From Ferrovibrio sp. (GTDB taxonomy: Bacteria > Pseudomonadota > Alphaproteobacteria > Ferrovibrionales > Ferrovibrionaceae): a DNA stretch of 33,233 bases. Shown one piece after another: positions 16,837 through 24,741 of this stretch (position 1 is its first letter; every line of letters begins with the position of its first letter). The DNA lies in contig NZ_JAOZVR010000114.1 of NCBI RefSeq assembly GCF_025869515.1, positions 1-33,233 of the forward strand. The letters are read 5' to 3'. The position numbers were made by a program, and so were the translations under genes. The notes below the pieces were generated by a model, which saw only the letters and a list, made by a program, of their open reading frames with translations, made no database searches and was not told the DNA's origin.

Positions 16837-19800
16837 CTATTCGGCCGGCTGCCTGATTTCGTCGTCATGCCCGGCATCGCGCGCCCGGGCGCCGGAGAGT
16901 TTGCGGCCGGCCCAGGCGCCGAGGTCATCCAGATAGGTAAAGATCACCGGTGTAACGATCAGCGTCAGCAGGGTGGAAGAGATCAGGCCGCCGATCACCG
17001 CATGGGCCATGGCCGAGGTCTGCTTGGCACCTTCACCCAGCGCCAGGCCGAGCGGCACCATGCCGAAGATCATCGCCAGCGTTGTCATCATGATCGGGCG
17101 CAGGCGGATTTCGCCGGCTTCCAGGATGGCTGCCGTGCGGTCGAGCCCCTCGCGGCGTGCCTGGTTGACGAAATCGATCAGCAGGATGGCGTTTTTGGTG
17201 ACCAGGCCCATCAGCATGATGAAACCGATCACCGAGAAAATGTTGAGCGTCGAGCCGGCGATCCACAGGCCGAGGATCACGCCGATCAGCGACAGCGGCA
17301 GGGCGGCCATGATGGCGAGCGGCTGCAGGAAGCTGCCGAACTGCGAGGCGAGGATCAGGTAGATGAAGATCACTGCCAGCAGCAGCGCGGCGGCGGCAAA
17401 GCCGGCAGATTCCTTCATGTCCTTGGAGGCGCCGCCGAACCAGAAGCGATAGCCGGGCGGCAGCTTCATCTGCTCCAGCCTGGTCTGGATGTCGCGGCCT
17501 GCCTCGCCGACCGGCCGGCCGCTGGTGGTGGCGGTGAGCAGCACCTCGCGGGCGAGGTCGCGCCGGTTGATCTGGGTCGAACCGGCCGAGGGTTTGATCT
17601 GTACCACCTGGGCCAGCGCCACCATCTTCGGGTTGCCATCGGCATTGGTCTGGCTGGAGGCCACATAGATGCGCTCCAGATCGGGCATGCCGGTGCGGTC
17701 GTCGCGCGGCAGGCGCACGAAGACATCGTAGTCTTCGTCATCCGGTGCCTTCCAGGTGCCGGCTTCCTCACCGGCCAGCAGCGGCCGCAGTGTATTGGCA
17801 ATCGCCGTGGTGCTGACGCCGAGATCGGCGGCCAGCTGGCGGTCGACTTCCAGCGCCACCGTCGGCTTGTTGGCCTTCAGGCTGGATTCGAGGTCGACCA
17901 CGCCTGGCACGGTGCGCATCAGCGCCATGGCTTCCTGCGACAGCCGGTCGAGTTCGGCGATATCCTGGCCCTTCAGGGCGATCATGATCGGTTTGTTCAG
18001 GCCGCCGCCCAGATTGGGCAGGCCGATATTGACATTGTCGATGCCGGCGATGCGTGACAGCCGCTCGCGGAAGGGCGTGGCCATCTGCTGCGGCGTCATC
18101 TTGCGCTTTTCCAGCGGAACGAAACGCACATAGAGCGTGCCGACATTGCGCCGCGCGAAGCCGCCGGCATTGATCGAGGCGAAGCTGTAGTCGACTTCTG
18201 GAAATTCCTTCAGCGCATCCTGCGCCTGGCGAATCTTGGCTTCGGTATAGTCGATAGCGGAGCCGGGTGGCGTGGTGATCTCGACCAGGATTTCCGACAG
18301 GTCAGGCTCGGGGACGAATTCGGTGCCGAGCTTTCCGGCGAGCGGGAAACTGCCGACGAAGCTGAGCAATGCCACCAGCAGCACCACCCAGCGCCAGCGC
18401 AGGCACCAGCTCAGCAGTCTGCGGTAAAAGCGGCCGAGATGTTCCATCGCCCGGTCGACCAGGGCGACCGCGCGGCCGATGGGTCCGCGCTTGGCATTGG
18501 GCAGGCTGTCCGGGTCGTGCCAGACGCTGGACAGCATCGGATCGAGCGTGAAGCTGACGAACAGCGAGATCAGCACGGCAACAGTGACGGTGATGCCGAA
18601 TTGCAGGAAGAACCGCCCGATGATTCCGCCCATGAAAGCGACCGGCAGGAAAACGGCGACGATGGAAAATGTGGTGGCCAGCACGGCGAGGCCGATTTCG
18701 TTGGTGCCGTCGAGCGCGGCCTGGCGGTGGCTCTTGCCCATCGCGACATGGCGCGTGATGTTTTCACGCACCACAATGGCATCGTCGATCAGGATGCCGA
18801 TGGCCAGCGACAGCGCCATCAGGGTCAGCTTGTTCAGCGTGAAGCCGGCGGCATAGACCGCGGCCAGCGTACCGATGACGGCAATCGGCAGCGTGAGCCC
18901 GGTGATGATGGTGCTGCGCCAGGAATTCAGGAACAGGAAGACAATCAGCACGGTGAGCGCGGCACCTTCGACCAGGGTGCGCTGCACGCCGTTGACGGAG
19001 ATGAGGATGGCGCGGCTGTCGTCGCGCATGAATTGCAGTTCGATATCCGAGGGCAGGTCGGCTTTCAGCTCCTGCACCGCCTGCTTAAGTCCCTGGATGA
19101 CTTCCAGTGTATTGGAACCCTGCACCTTGACGAAGGAGATCGCCAGCAGGCGGTCGCCGTTGAACAGCGCCACGGCGTCCTTTTCCTCGGTGCCGTCTTC
19201 CACCTGGGCGACATCGCCGAGATAGACCGGAGCGCCGCCGCGACGCACCAGCACCAGTTCGGCCAGCCGGCGCGGATCGGTGACGCGGCCTTCGATCTGC
19301 ACGACGAATTCGGTCTGCGGACGGGTCAGCGTGCCAAGCGGGATCTGCTGGTTCTCGGTCTTCAGCACGTTGATCAGCTGATCCATGCCGACGCCGTAGG
19401 CCTGCATCTTTTCCGGGTTGGGCAGAATGTTGATGCGGCGTTTGACGCCGCCGACGATATAGGCCTGGCCGATGCCGCGTACAGTCTGCAGCCGCTTGAG
19501 GATCACCTGGTCGGCCAGCGTGGTCAGTTCGCGCAGGTCGCGGCGCTCGGTGCGCACGGCAATCGAGGCGATCGGCTGGCTGTCCGGCGAGAAGCGGGTG
19601 ATTTCCGGAGTCTTGATCTCATCGCGGAATTTCGGTGTCACCTGCGCGACTTTCTCGCGCACATCCTGCACGGCGGCAACGGCATCGACGGTCAGCTCGA
19701 ATTCGATGATGACGGTCGAGCGGCCCTCCAGCGAGCGCGAGGTGAGCGTGCGCACGCCGCTGATGGTGTTGACTGCATCCTCGATGGGCCGCGAGACTTC

Positions 19801-19983
19801 GCTCTCCACGCTTTCCGGCGTGGCGCCGGGATAGGCGGTGCCGACCACGATGATGGGGAATTCGACATCCGGAAACTGCTCGACGCTCAGTTTGAAATAG
19901 GCGAACAGGCCTACCACCAGCAGCGATGCCATCATCATGGTGGCGAAGACCGGGTTGCGAACACTGATCTGGGTCAGCCACAT
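16837..19983 (-). CDS. RND efflux pump inner-membrane transporter (AcrB-like)
   Basis: The 1048-residue proton-driven exporter belongs to the HAE-1 (AcrB/MexB-like) RND family, which expels drugs, detergents or other hydrophobic compounds across the envelope. It opens with the typical ISVRNPVFATMMM first membrane helix. The first large periplasmic loop contains VEQFPDVEFPIIVV and YPGATPESVESEV. The fourth-helix proton-relay pair Asp400-Asp401 lies in GILIDDAIVVREN. A second periplasmic half and a C-terminal helix set follow, including GLVTKNAILLIDF. The duplicated 12-helix plan is complete. The membrane-fusion gene lies 13 bp upstream in the same operon. No TolC-like gene is adjacent, so the outer-membrane channel is probably encoded elsewhere. 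Substrate is unknown. Confidence 0.96.
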   Translation of the reverse strand: MWLTQISVRNPVFATMMMASLLVVGLFAYFKLSVEQFPDVEFPIIVVGTAYPGATPESVESEVSRPIEDAVNTISGVRTLTSRSLEGRSTVIIEFELTVDAVAAVQDVREKVAQVTPKFRDEIKTPEITRFSPDSQPIASIAVRTERRDLRELTTLADQVILKRLQTVRGIGQAYIVGGVKRRINILPNPEKMQAYGVGMDQLINVLKTENQQIPLGTLTRPQTEFVVQIEGRVTDPRRLAELVLVRRGGAPVYLGDVAQVEDGTEEKDAVALFNGDRLLAISFVKVQGSNTLEVIQGLKQAVQELKADLPSDIELQFMRDDSRAILISVNGVQRTLVEGAALTVLIVFLFLNSWRSTIITGLTLPIAVIGTLAAVYAAGFTLNKLTLMALSLAIGILIDDAIVVRENITRHVAMGKSHRQAALDGTNEIGLAVLATTFSIVAVFLPVAFMGGIIGRFFLQFGITVTVAVLISLFVSFTLDPMLSSVWHDPDSLPNAKRGPIGRAVALVDRAMEHLGRFYRRLLSWCLRWRWVVLLVALLSFVGSFPLAGKLGTEFVPEPDLSEILVEITTPPGSAIDYTEAKIRQAQDALKEFPEVDYSFASINAGGFARRNVGTLYVRFVPLEKRKMTPQQMATPFRERLSRIAGIDNVNIGLPNLGGGLNKPIMIALKGQDIAELDRLSQEAMALMRTVPGVVDLESSLKANKPTVALEVDRQLAADLGVSTTAIANTLRPLLAGEEAGTWKAPDDEDYDVFVRLPRDDRTGMPDLERIYVASSQTNADGNPKMVALAQVVQIKPSAGSTQINRRDLAREVLLTATTSGRPVGEAGRDIQTRLEQMKLPPGYRFWFGGASKDMKESAGFAAAALLLAVIFIYLILASQFGSFLQPLAIMAALPLSLIGVILGLWIAGSTLNIFSVIGFIMLMGLVTKNAILLIDFVNQARREGLDRTAAILEAGEIRLRPIMMTTLAMIFGMVPLGLALGEGAKQTSAMAHAVIGGLISSTLLTLIVTPVIFTYLDDLGAWAGRKLSGARARDAGHDDEIRQPAE

Positions 19984-19996
19984 GGCGGCGGCTCCC

Positions 19997-21124
19997 TCAG
20001 CGGCCGGCGATGCGGGCCGCGAGGCCGTCGGTCAGACGCAGTCCGGGCGTCGCCACCACGGTTTCGCCCTCGGTAACGCCTTCGGCAATGCCGACACGGC
20101 CATCGGCGCTGCCTTCGAGCGCCACCTGCACGCTGCGGCGCTTCAGCCTGCCGTCCTTCAGCACGTAAACCACGCGGTCGCCGTTTTCACGGCGCAGGGC
20201 CTCACCCGGAATGGCAACCGTGCCCTGTTTCTCGGCCAGCACGGCCTCACCGCTGCCGAACATGCCGCCGCGCAGGATATGCTCGGGGTTCTTGAGGAGG
20301 ACATAGACCGGAATGGAGCGCGAACCGCTCTGCACCGTCGGATTGATGCGTTCGATATGGCCATCGAATACGCGGTCGCCGAAGCCTTCCACCCGCAGCA
20401 TCACCTTCTGGCCGGTGCGCAGCTGCGGCACGTCGCGGGCCGGCACCAGCGTCTCGACCTCGATGGTATCGAGGTCGGCAATGACAAACAGCTTGGCATC
20501 GATGGCGACGCGCTCGCCCGGATTGACATAGCGTTCGGCCAGCAAGCCGTCGATCGGGGCGTAGATGGCGGCATCCGCCACGCCCTTGCGCGCCATGGTC
20601 AGCTGCTGCTCAAGGGCGGACACATTGGCCCTGGCATTACGCCAGGCATTCTCGGCCTCATCCAGCGCGGTCTGCGATTTCACGCCGCGCTGTGTGAGGG
20701 TGATGGCCTTTTCGCGATTGATCTCGGCCAGCTTGAGGGCGGAGCGGGCACTGTCCAGATTGCTCTGCTTTTCGCGTAGGCGGGCACCGAGATCGGCAGT
20801 GTCCAGGCGGGCCAGCAGCTGGCCCTTCTTCACCCGCTCGCCGCGGCGCACGGTGATTTCGTTCACCACGGCCGCCACTTCGGCACGGATCAGGCTCTGA
20901 TCCAGGGGCTGCAGCGAACCGCTCAGCCGCACCACCTGGCGCAGATCGGCACGGACGGCCTGGGCCAGGTCGGCCGGCGAAAATTCGATACCCTCGAAAC
21001 GCGTAAGGGCGGCGGCGGCAGTTGCCGGGGCTGTTGCCTGCCGGCCTTTCAGTACGGCCAGCCCGCCGGCGACCAGGACGGCCAGCCCGAGCACGCCCAA
21101 ACCGATCTTCACCACACGCTTCAT
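19997..21124 (-). CDS. RND efflux membrane-fusion (periplasmic adaptor) protein
   Basis: The adaptor links the RND pump to an outer-membrane channel. The 375-residue protein begins with an uncleaved or lipid-free N-terminal helix (about residues 8-25). It continues with a barrel/lipoyl half (LSGSLQPLDQSLIRAEVAA...VKKGQLLARLD). An alpha-helical hairpin with coiled-coil character (about 110-175) follows, then the second lipoyl half (ADAAIYAPIDGLLAERYVNPGERV). Beta-barrel and membrane-proximal domains close it, ending LTDGLAARI. Two tandem ATGs are possible (21127 and 21124), with a weak G-rich ribosome site. Spacing favours 21124, and the long upstream extension is not protein-like. It precedes the pump gene by 13 bp. 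Confidence 0.93.
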   Translation of the reverse strand: MKRVVKIGLGVLGLAVLVAGGLAVLKGRQATAPATAAAALTRFEGIEFSPADLAQAVRADLRQVVRLSGSLQPLDQSLIRAEVAAVVNEITVRRGERVKKGQLLARLDTADLGARLREKQSNLDSARSALKLAEINREKAITLTQRGVKSQTALDEAENAWRNARANVSALEQQLTMARKGVADAAIYAPIDGLLAERYVNPGERVAIDAKLFVIADLDTIEVETLVPARDVPQLRTGQKVMLRVEGFGDRVFDGHIERINPTVQSGSRSIPVYVLLKNPEHILRGGMFGSGEAVLAEKQGTVAIPGEALRRENGDRVVYVLKDGRLKRRSVQVALEGSADGRVGIAEGVTEGETVVATPGLRLTDGLAARIAGR

Positions 21125-21180
21125 CATCTGCCCCCGCCGGTCTGGTTTCTTATACGCCCAGCCGTGCTTTTTCCTGTTGC

Positions 21181-21208
21181 TGCCGTGTATCCTATTGTTG
21201 CCGTGTAT
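21181..21208. repeat. Direct repeat TGCCGTGTAT, 18-bp period
   Basis: TGCCGTGTAT occurs at 21181-21190 and 21199-21208, both preceded by TTG or close variants. It is 57 bp upstream of the efflux adaptor start. The position suits an operator of the efflux operon or of a divergent promoter. No regulator gene is adjacent, and the binding protein is unknown. Confidence 0.5.
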
Positions 21209-21241
21209 ATCTAGACGGACCAACAGCGTCCATCCGCAATA

Positions 21242-21274
21242 GTTACTCTTAGGTAACCTGTGATTTCGGTCACA
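21242..21274. promoter_or_regulatory. Two adjacent palindromes: GTTAC-N6-GTAAC and TGTGA-N6-TCACA
   Basis: GTTAC-N6-GTAAC (21242-21257) is followed after one base by TGTGA-N6-TCACA (21259-21274). Both have 5-6-5 geometry. The second is identical to the E. coli CRP core consensus, so a CRP/FNR-family regulator is the natural candidate. The pair lies 40 bp before the DUF488 gene and 117-150 bp upstream of the divergent efflux operon start, so it could control either. Confidence 0.6.
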
Positions 21275-21314
21275 ACTAACCCCGGAATCCGGAATTTGAA
21301 CGGCGCGAGGGATC

Positions 21315-21767
21315 GTGGCACCCACTGTTTTCACCATCGGGCATTCCAGCCAGCCGGTCGAGCAGCTGATCGCCCTGCTGCAGCGACATGGCATCAGCCA
21401 GTTGGCCGATGTGCGTTCGGCGCCGGCCTCGCGCTTCGCGCCGCAGTTCAACCGCCCGGCCCTGACCGACAGCCTCGGGCAGGCCGGTATCGATTATCGC
21501 TGGCTGGGCCAGGCGCTGGGCGGCAAGCCGCGGGCGGCAGCCCCGGTCTTTGCGGCCGGTATTGCCGATCTGCTGGCCCTGGCCGAAATCCGACCGACCG
21601 CGATCATGTGCGCCGAGCGTGACCCGCTGCATTGCCACCGCACCCATCTGGTAACGCCGGCCCTGCTGAAAAATGGCGCAGCGGTGATACATATCCTGAG
21701 CGATGGCGGGTTGCTGCCTCATGCCGCGCTGCAGCAACCGCCCAAACAACAGGACCTGTTCGGCTGA
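21315..21767 (+). CDS. DUF488 family protein
   Basis: This 150-residue cytoplasmic protein has the DUF488 signature. FTIGHSSQPVEQLIALLQRHGI is near the N-terminus, LADVRSAPASRFAPQFN in the middle, YRWLGQALGGK next, and the late cysteine motif MCAERDPLHCHRTHLV with Cys, His and Arg residues that look catalytic or metal-binding. The family's function is not established. The start is a GTG at 21315 preceded by GCGAGGG; no ATG fits the conserved N-terminus. A TRAP transporter gene follows after about 70 bp, but it has its own promoter-like region, so the two need not be linked. Confidence 0.88.
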   Translation: MAPTVFTIGHSSQPVEQLIALLQRHGISQLADVRSAPASRFAPQFNRPALTDSLGQAGIDYRWLGQALGGKPRAAAPVFAAGIADLLALAEIRPTAIMCAERDPLHCHRTHLVTPALLKNGAAVIHILSDGGLLPHAALQQPPKQQDLFG

Positions 21768-21774
21768 TCTTTGC

Positions 21775-21815
21775 TTGACGCGGCAGTGACGTATACGCAG
21801 ACTTTGCCTCCATAA
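21775..21815 (+). promoter_or_regulatory. Promoter/operator region of the TRAP transporter
   Basis: TTGACG (21775-21780) with a 17-bp spacer to CAGACT (21798-21803) is a weak promoter candidate. The spacer contains the palindrome CGTATACG. The downstream TTTGCCTCCATAA (21803-21815) is repeated exactly at 29148-29160. Between TGACGC and CAGACT the two regions share the order TGACGC-CAG-ACGTA-CG-CAGACT, suggesting a common regulator. Confidence 0.5.
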
Positions 21816-21835
21816 AAACACAACGGGAGGACGTC

Positions 21836-22795
21836 ATGCGATATCGCAGCATCGCCACAATCGGAATACTTGCAGCCAGTGTCGCGGCTTTCGCCGGCAC
21901 GGATGCGCAGGCACAGACCTACAAGCTGATGACAGGCCCGCAGGGCGGCGTCTGGGTGCCGCTCGGCGGCACCATGAAGGCGATGTTCGAAAAAGCCGTG
22001 CCGGGCGTTACGATCCAGACCCTGCCGGGCGCCGGCATCGCCAATGTGAAGGGTGTGCAGGAAAGCAAGGCGGATTTCGGCTTCGGCAACTCGATTTCCA
22101 CCGTCGATGCCATCAACGGCCGCCCGCCGTTCACCGAGAAGACGACGAATGTGTGCCAGATCGCCAACCTCTACCCGCAGTATTTCCAGGTCGTGGTGAC
22201 GACAGATTCCAAGATCGAAAAGATCGAGGACCTGAAGGGCAAGACGATTGCCGTGCAGACCAAGGGCAATACGGCCGAGGCGATTTCGGCGGATATCCTG
22301 AAGGCGCATGGCCTGTCGTATTCCGACATGGGCAAGGTCAATTTCATGGCCTCGTACAACGATGCGGCCGCCCTGTTGCAGGATGGTCATGCCCAGGTCT
22401 TCACGCTTGGCACCACCATCCCGGCGGCTTCGGTGATGGATCTGGCCTCCTCGCGCGGCGTGCGGATGATCCCGATCACCGACAAAGGCCTGGCCGAGAT
22501 GAAGAAGATCAATGCAGGTTACAACAAGGTGATCGTGCCGGCCGGCACCTACCCGAAGCAGGACAAGGACGTGCCGGTGATCGGCTATTCGACGCATTTC
22601 ATCGCGTCGTGCAAACTGCCGGAAGACAAGGTCTACGCCGTGACCAAGGCGATGGCGACGCAGGTCGCCGACATGGCCGCGGTGAACAAGGCGATGGCCA
22701 AGCTGACGGCCAAGGACATGGCCGAGGATATCGGCGTGCCGCTGCATCCGGGCGCGGCGAAGTATTATCGCGAAGTCGGCGCGCTGAAGAAGTAA
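21836..22795 (+). CDS. TAXI-family TRAP transporter solute-binding protein
   Basis: This is the periplasmic receptor of a tripartite (TRAP) transporter: it captures a solute, often an organic acid, and passes it to the membrane permease. The 319-residue precursor has a signal peptide (cleavage near AQA|QTY, residues 26-27). The TAXI-type fold follows, including YKLMTGPQGGVWVPLGG, VTIQTLPGAGIANVKGVQESKADFGFGN and LKGKTIAVQTKGNTAE. A good ribosome site, GGGAGG, precedes ATG 21836. The permease gene follows after a strong terminator hairpin, which would let the binding protein be made in excess. The ligand cannot be predicted from sequence. Confidence 0.94.
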   Translation: MRYRSIATIGILAASVAAFAGTDAQAQTYKLMTGPQGGVWVPLGGTMKAMFEKAVPGVTIQTLPGAGIANVKGVQESKADFGFGNSISTVDAINGRPPFTEKTTNVCQIANLYPQYFQVVVTTDSKIEKIEDLKGKTIAVQTKGNTAEAISADILKAHGLSYSDMGKVNFMASYNDAAALLQDGHAQVFTLGTTIPAASVMDLASSRGVRMIPITDKGLAEMKKINAGYNKVIVPAGTYPKQDKDVPVIGYSTHFIASCKLPEDKVYAVTKAMATQVADMAAVNKAMAKLTAKDMAEDIGVPLHPGAAKYYREVGALKK

Positions 22796-22813
22796 ACGCT
22801 TGAGGCGACTGGC

Positions 22814-22851
22814 CGGCGTTGCCAGATGAAGGGCAACGCCGTGCTTTTTTT
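22814..22851 (+). terminator. Intrinsic terminator between TRAP binding protein and permease genes
   Basis: A perfect 10-bp stem CGGCGTTGCC/GGCAACGCCG (22814-22823, 22832-22841) with an 8-nt loop. Three bases later comes a run of seven T (22845-22851). It is among the best intrinsic terminators in the window, yet it lies inside what must be one operon. It probably causes partial termination or protects the upstream mRNA, so the binding protein outnumbers the permease. Confidence 0.88.
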
Positions 22852-22873
22852 CAGACAGGGCGGGGATGTTGTG

Positions 22874-24730
22874 ATGATTGGCAGAACCCTGATCGGGCGC
22901 ATCGTGGCGCCGATCGGCGTGGCGATGGCGCTGTACCATATGTGGGTCATTGCCATGGGCCCGCCGGAAGCGCTGATCTTCCGCGGAATCCATCTGTCGT
23001 TTGCGCTCGCCCTGATCTATCTGCTGTATCCCTTCGTGGTCCAGACCGATGGTCGTCGCCGATTTATCTGGCTCGACGCGCTGTTCGTTGCTGGCGGGGC
23101 GCTCGCGCTCGGCCACCTGTTTCTCGATTACGATTATTTCATCAATCGAATCATCTATATCGACGACCTGAAACCACTCGATGTCGTGGCCGCCGTGGCG
23201 CTGGTGATCGTTGTGCTGTATGCCACCCGCCGTGTGATCGGCTGGGCCCTGCCGATCACCGCGCTGGTCTTCATGGGCCATGCGCTATTCGTCACCCAAG
23301 TCGACCCGCTCACCCTGCTCGACCAGCTCTACATGACCACCGAAGGCGTGTTCGGCTCGACGCTGGCGGTTTCGGCGGCTTACGTCACCATCTTCGTGGT
23401 GTTCGGTTCGGTGATGGAGCGCACTGGTACCGGCAAGCTGTTCATGGATTTCGCGCTGGCGCTGACGGGCCGGCAGGCCGGCGGGCCGGGCAAGGTCTCG
23501 GTGGTGTCATCCTCGCTGTTCGGCACCATCTCGGGTTCGGCGGTGGCCAATGTGATGGTCGACGGACCGATCACCATTCCGCTGATGAAGCGCACCGGCT
23601 TCAGCAAGCATTTCGCTGCCGGCGTGGAGGCGGTTGCCTCCACCGGCGGCCAGATCATGCCGCCGATCATGGGCGCCGCCGCCTTCGTGATGGCGGAATT
23701 CCTGCAGGTCAGCTACCTGCAGGTGGTGACCTGGGCGCTGATCCCCAGCGTGCTGTATTACGTCGCCTGTTTCGGCGCCGTGCATTTCGAGGCCAAGCGC
23801 CAGGGCCTGCTCGGCCTGCCAGCGCATGAAGTGCCACGCCTGCTGATCGTGCTGCGCGAGCGCGGCCACCTGTTTATCCCGGTTGCCATCATTCTTGGCG
23901 GCATGATGGCGGGTTATTCGGCGCCGCTCTGCGCGCTGGCCGGGACGCTGGCCTGTTTCCCGGTCGCCTGCCTGCGCACCAGCACGCGGCAGGAACTGCG
24001 CTGGAACCTGATCCCCGAATCGCTCGAAGACGGTGCCCGCAACACGCTGGCCGTGGCGCTGGCCTGCGCCTGCGCCGGCCTGGTGATCGGCTCGATCACC
24101 CTGACCGGCCTCGGGATCAGCTTCACCAACTGGCTGGTCGGCCTGTCGCAGAACAGCCTGCTGCTGGCACTGGTGCTCACCGCCGTGGCCGGCATCATCC
24201 TCGGCATGGGCATGCCCACCACGCCGGCCTATATCGTCATGGTGTCGCTGATGGTGCCGGCGATCATGAAGCTGGGGGTGATGGAGCCGGCAGCGCATAT
24301 GTTCGCCTTCTACTTCGCGATCCTGTCGGCGATTACGCCGCCGGTGGCGCTGGCGGTCTATGCGGCAGCCAGCCTGGCCAAGGCGGATCTGTGGAAATCG
24401 GGTCTGGCGGCCGTGAAGATCGGAGCGGCCGGTTTCATCGTGCCCTTCATGTTCGTGTTCCAGCCCGCCCTGCTGATGATCGGCGACTGGCCGGACATCA
24501 TCCATGCGACGGTTTCGGCCTGTATCGGCATCGCCATGCTGGCGGCCGGCCTGCACGGCTTCTTCCGCTTCCATCTGCGCCAGTATGAGCGCGCCATGCT
24601 GATCGCCGGTGCACTGGCGATGACGCTGGTGCCAGGTTGGATCGGCGACGCGGTCGGCATCACGCTCCTGGTGCTGGTACTGGTCGGACAGAAGCTGCTG
24701 CCCAATCCGGCGGTGACGACGGCGCCCTGA
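22874..24730 (+). CDS. TRAP transporter fused permease (4TM + 12TM)
   Basis: This inner-membrane protein combines the small (DctQ-like) and large (DctM-like) TRAP subunits in one chain of 618 residues, as is usual for TAXI-type systems. The first ~150 residues hold several hydrophobic segments. The large-subunit core begins near VFMGHALFVTQVDPLTLLDQ. It includes GSAVANVMVDGPITIPLMKRTGFSKHFAAGVEAVASTGGQIMPPIMGAAAF, and later GIILGMGMPTTPAYIVM with AITPPVALAVYAAASLA. ATG 22874 is chosen because GGGG (22862-22865) is well placed. An in-frame ATG at 22826 lies inside the terminator loop and is rejected. It works with the 21836 receptor using an ion gradient. Confidence 0.93.
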   Translation: MIGRTLIGRIVAPIGVAMALYHMWVIAMGPPEALIFRGIHLSFALALIYLLYPFVVQTDGRRRFIWLDALFVAGGALALGHLFLDYDYFINRIIYIDDLKPLDVVAAVALVIVVLYATRRVIGWALPITALVFMGHALFVTQVDPLTLLDQLYMTTEGVFGSTLAVSAAYVTIFVVFGSVMERTGTGKLFMDFALALTGRQAGGPGKVSVVSSSLFGTISGSAVANVMVDGPITIPLMKRTGFSKHFAAGVEAVASTGGQIMPPIMGAAAFVMAEFLQVSYLQVVTWALIPSVLYYVACFGAVHFEAKRQGLLGLPAHEVPRLLIVLRERGHLFIPVAIILGGMMAGYSAPLCALAGTLACFPVACLRTSTRQELRWNLIPESLEDGARNTLAVALACACAGLVIGSITLTGLGISFTNWLVGLSQNSLLLALVLTAVAGIILGMGMPTTPAYIVMVSLMVPAIMKLGVMEPAAHMFAFYFAILSAITPPVALAVYAAASLAKADLWKSGLAAVKIGAAGFIVPFMFVFQPALLMIGDWPDIIHATVSACIGIAMLAAGLHGFFRFHLRQYERAMLIAGALAMTLVPGWIGDAVGITLLVLVLVGQKLLPNPAVTTAP

Positions 24731-24741
24731 AGGTTGTGGCC

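Noticed and set aside
18439..20076. 545-codon plus-strand frame opposite the RND pump
   Set aside because: Antisense shadow of a clear AcrB-like gene; composition is typical of a mirrored GC-rich frame and it shows no domain.
22826..22873. ATG 22826 as start of the TRAP permease
   Set aside because: It lies in the loop of an intrinsic terminator, has no ribosome site, and the added residues are not membrane- or family-like. ATG 22874 with GGGG upstream fits better.
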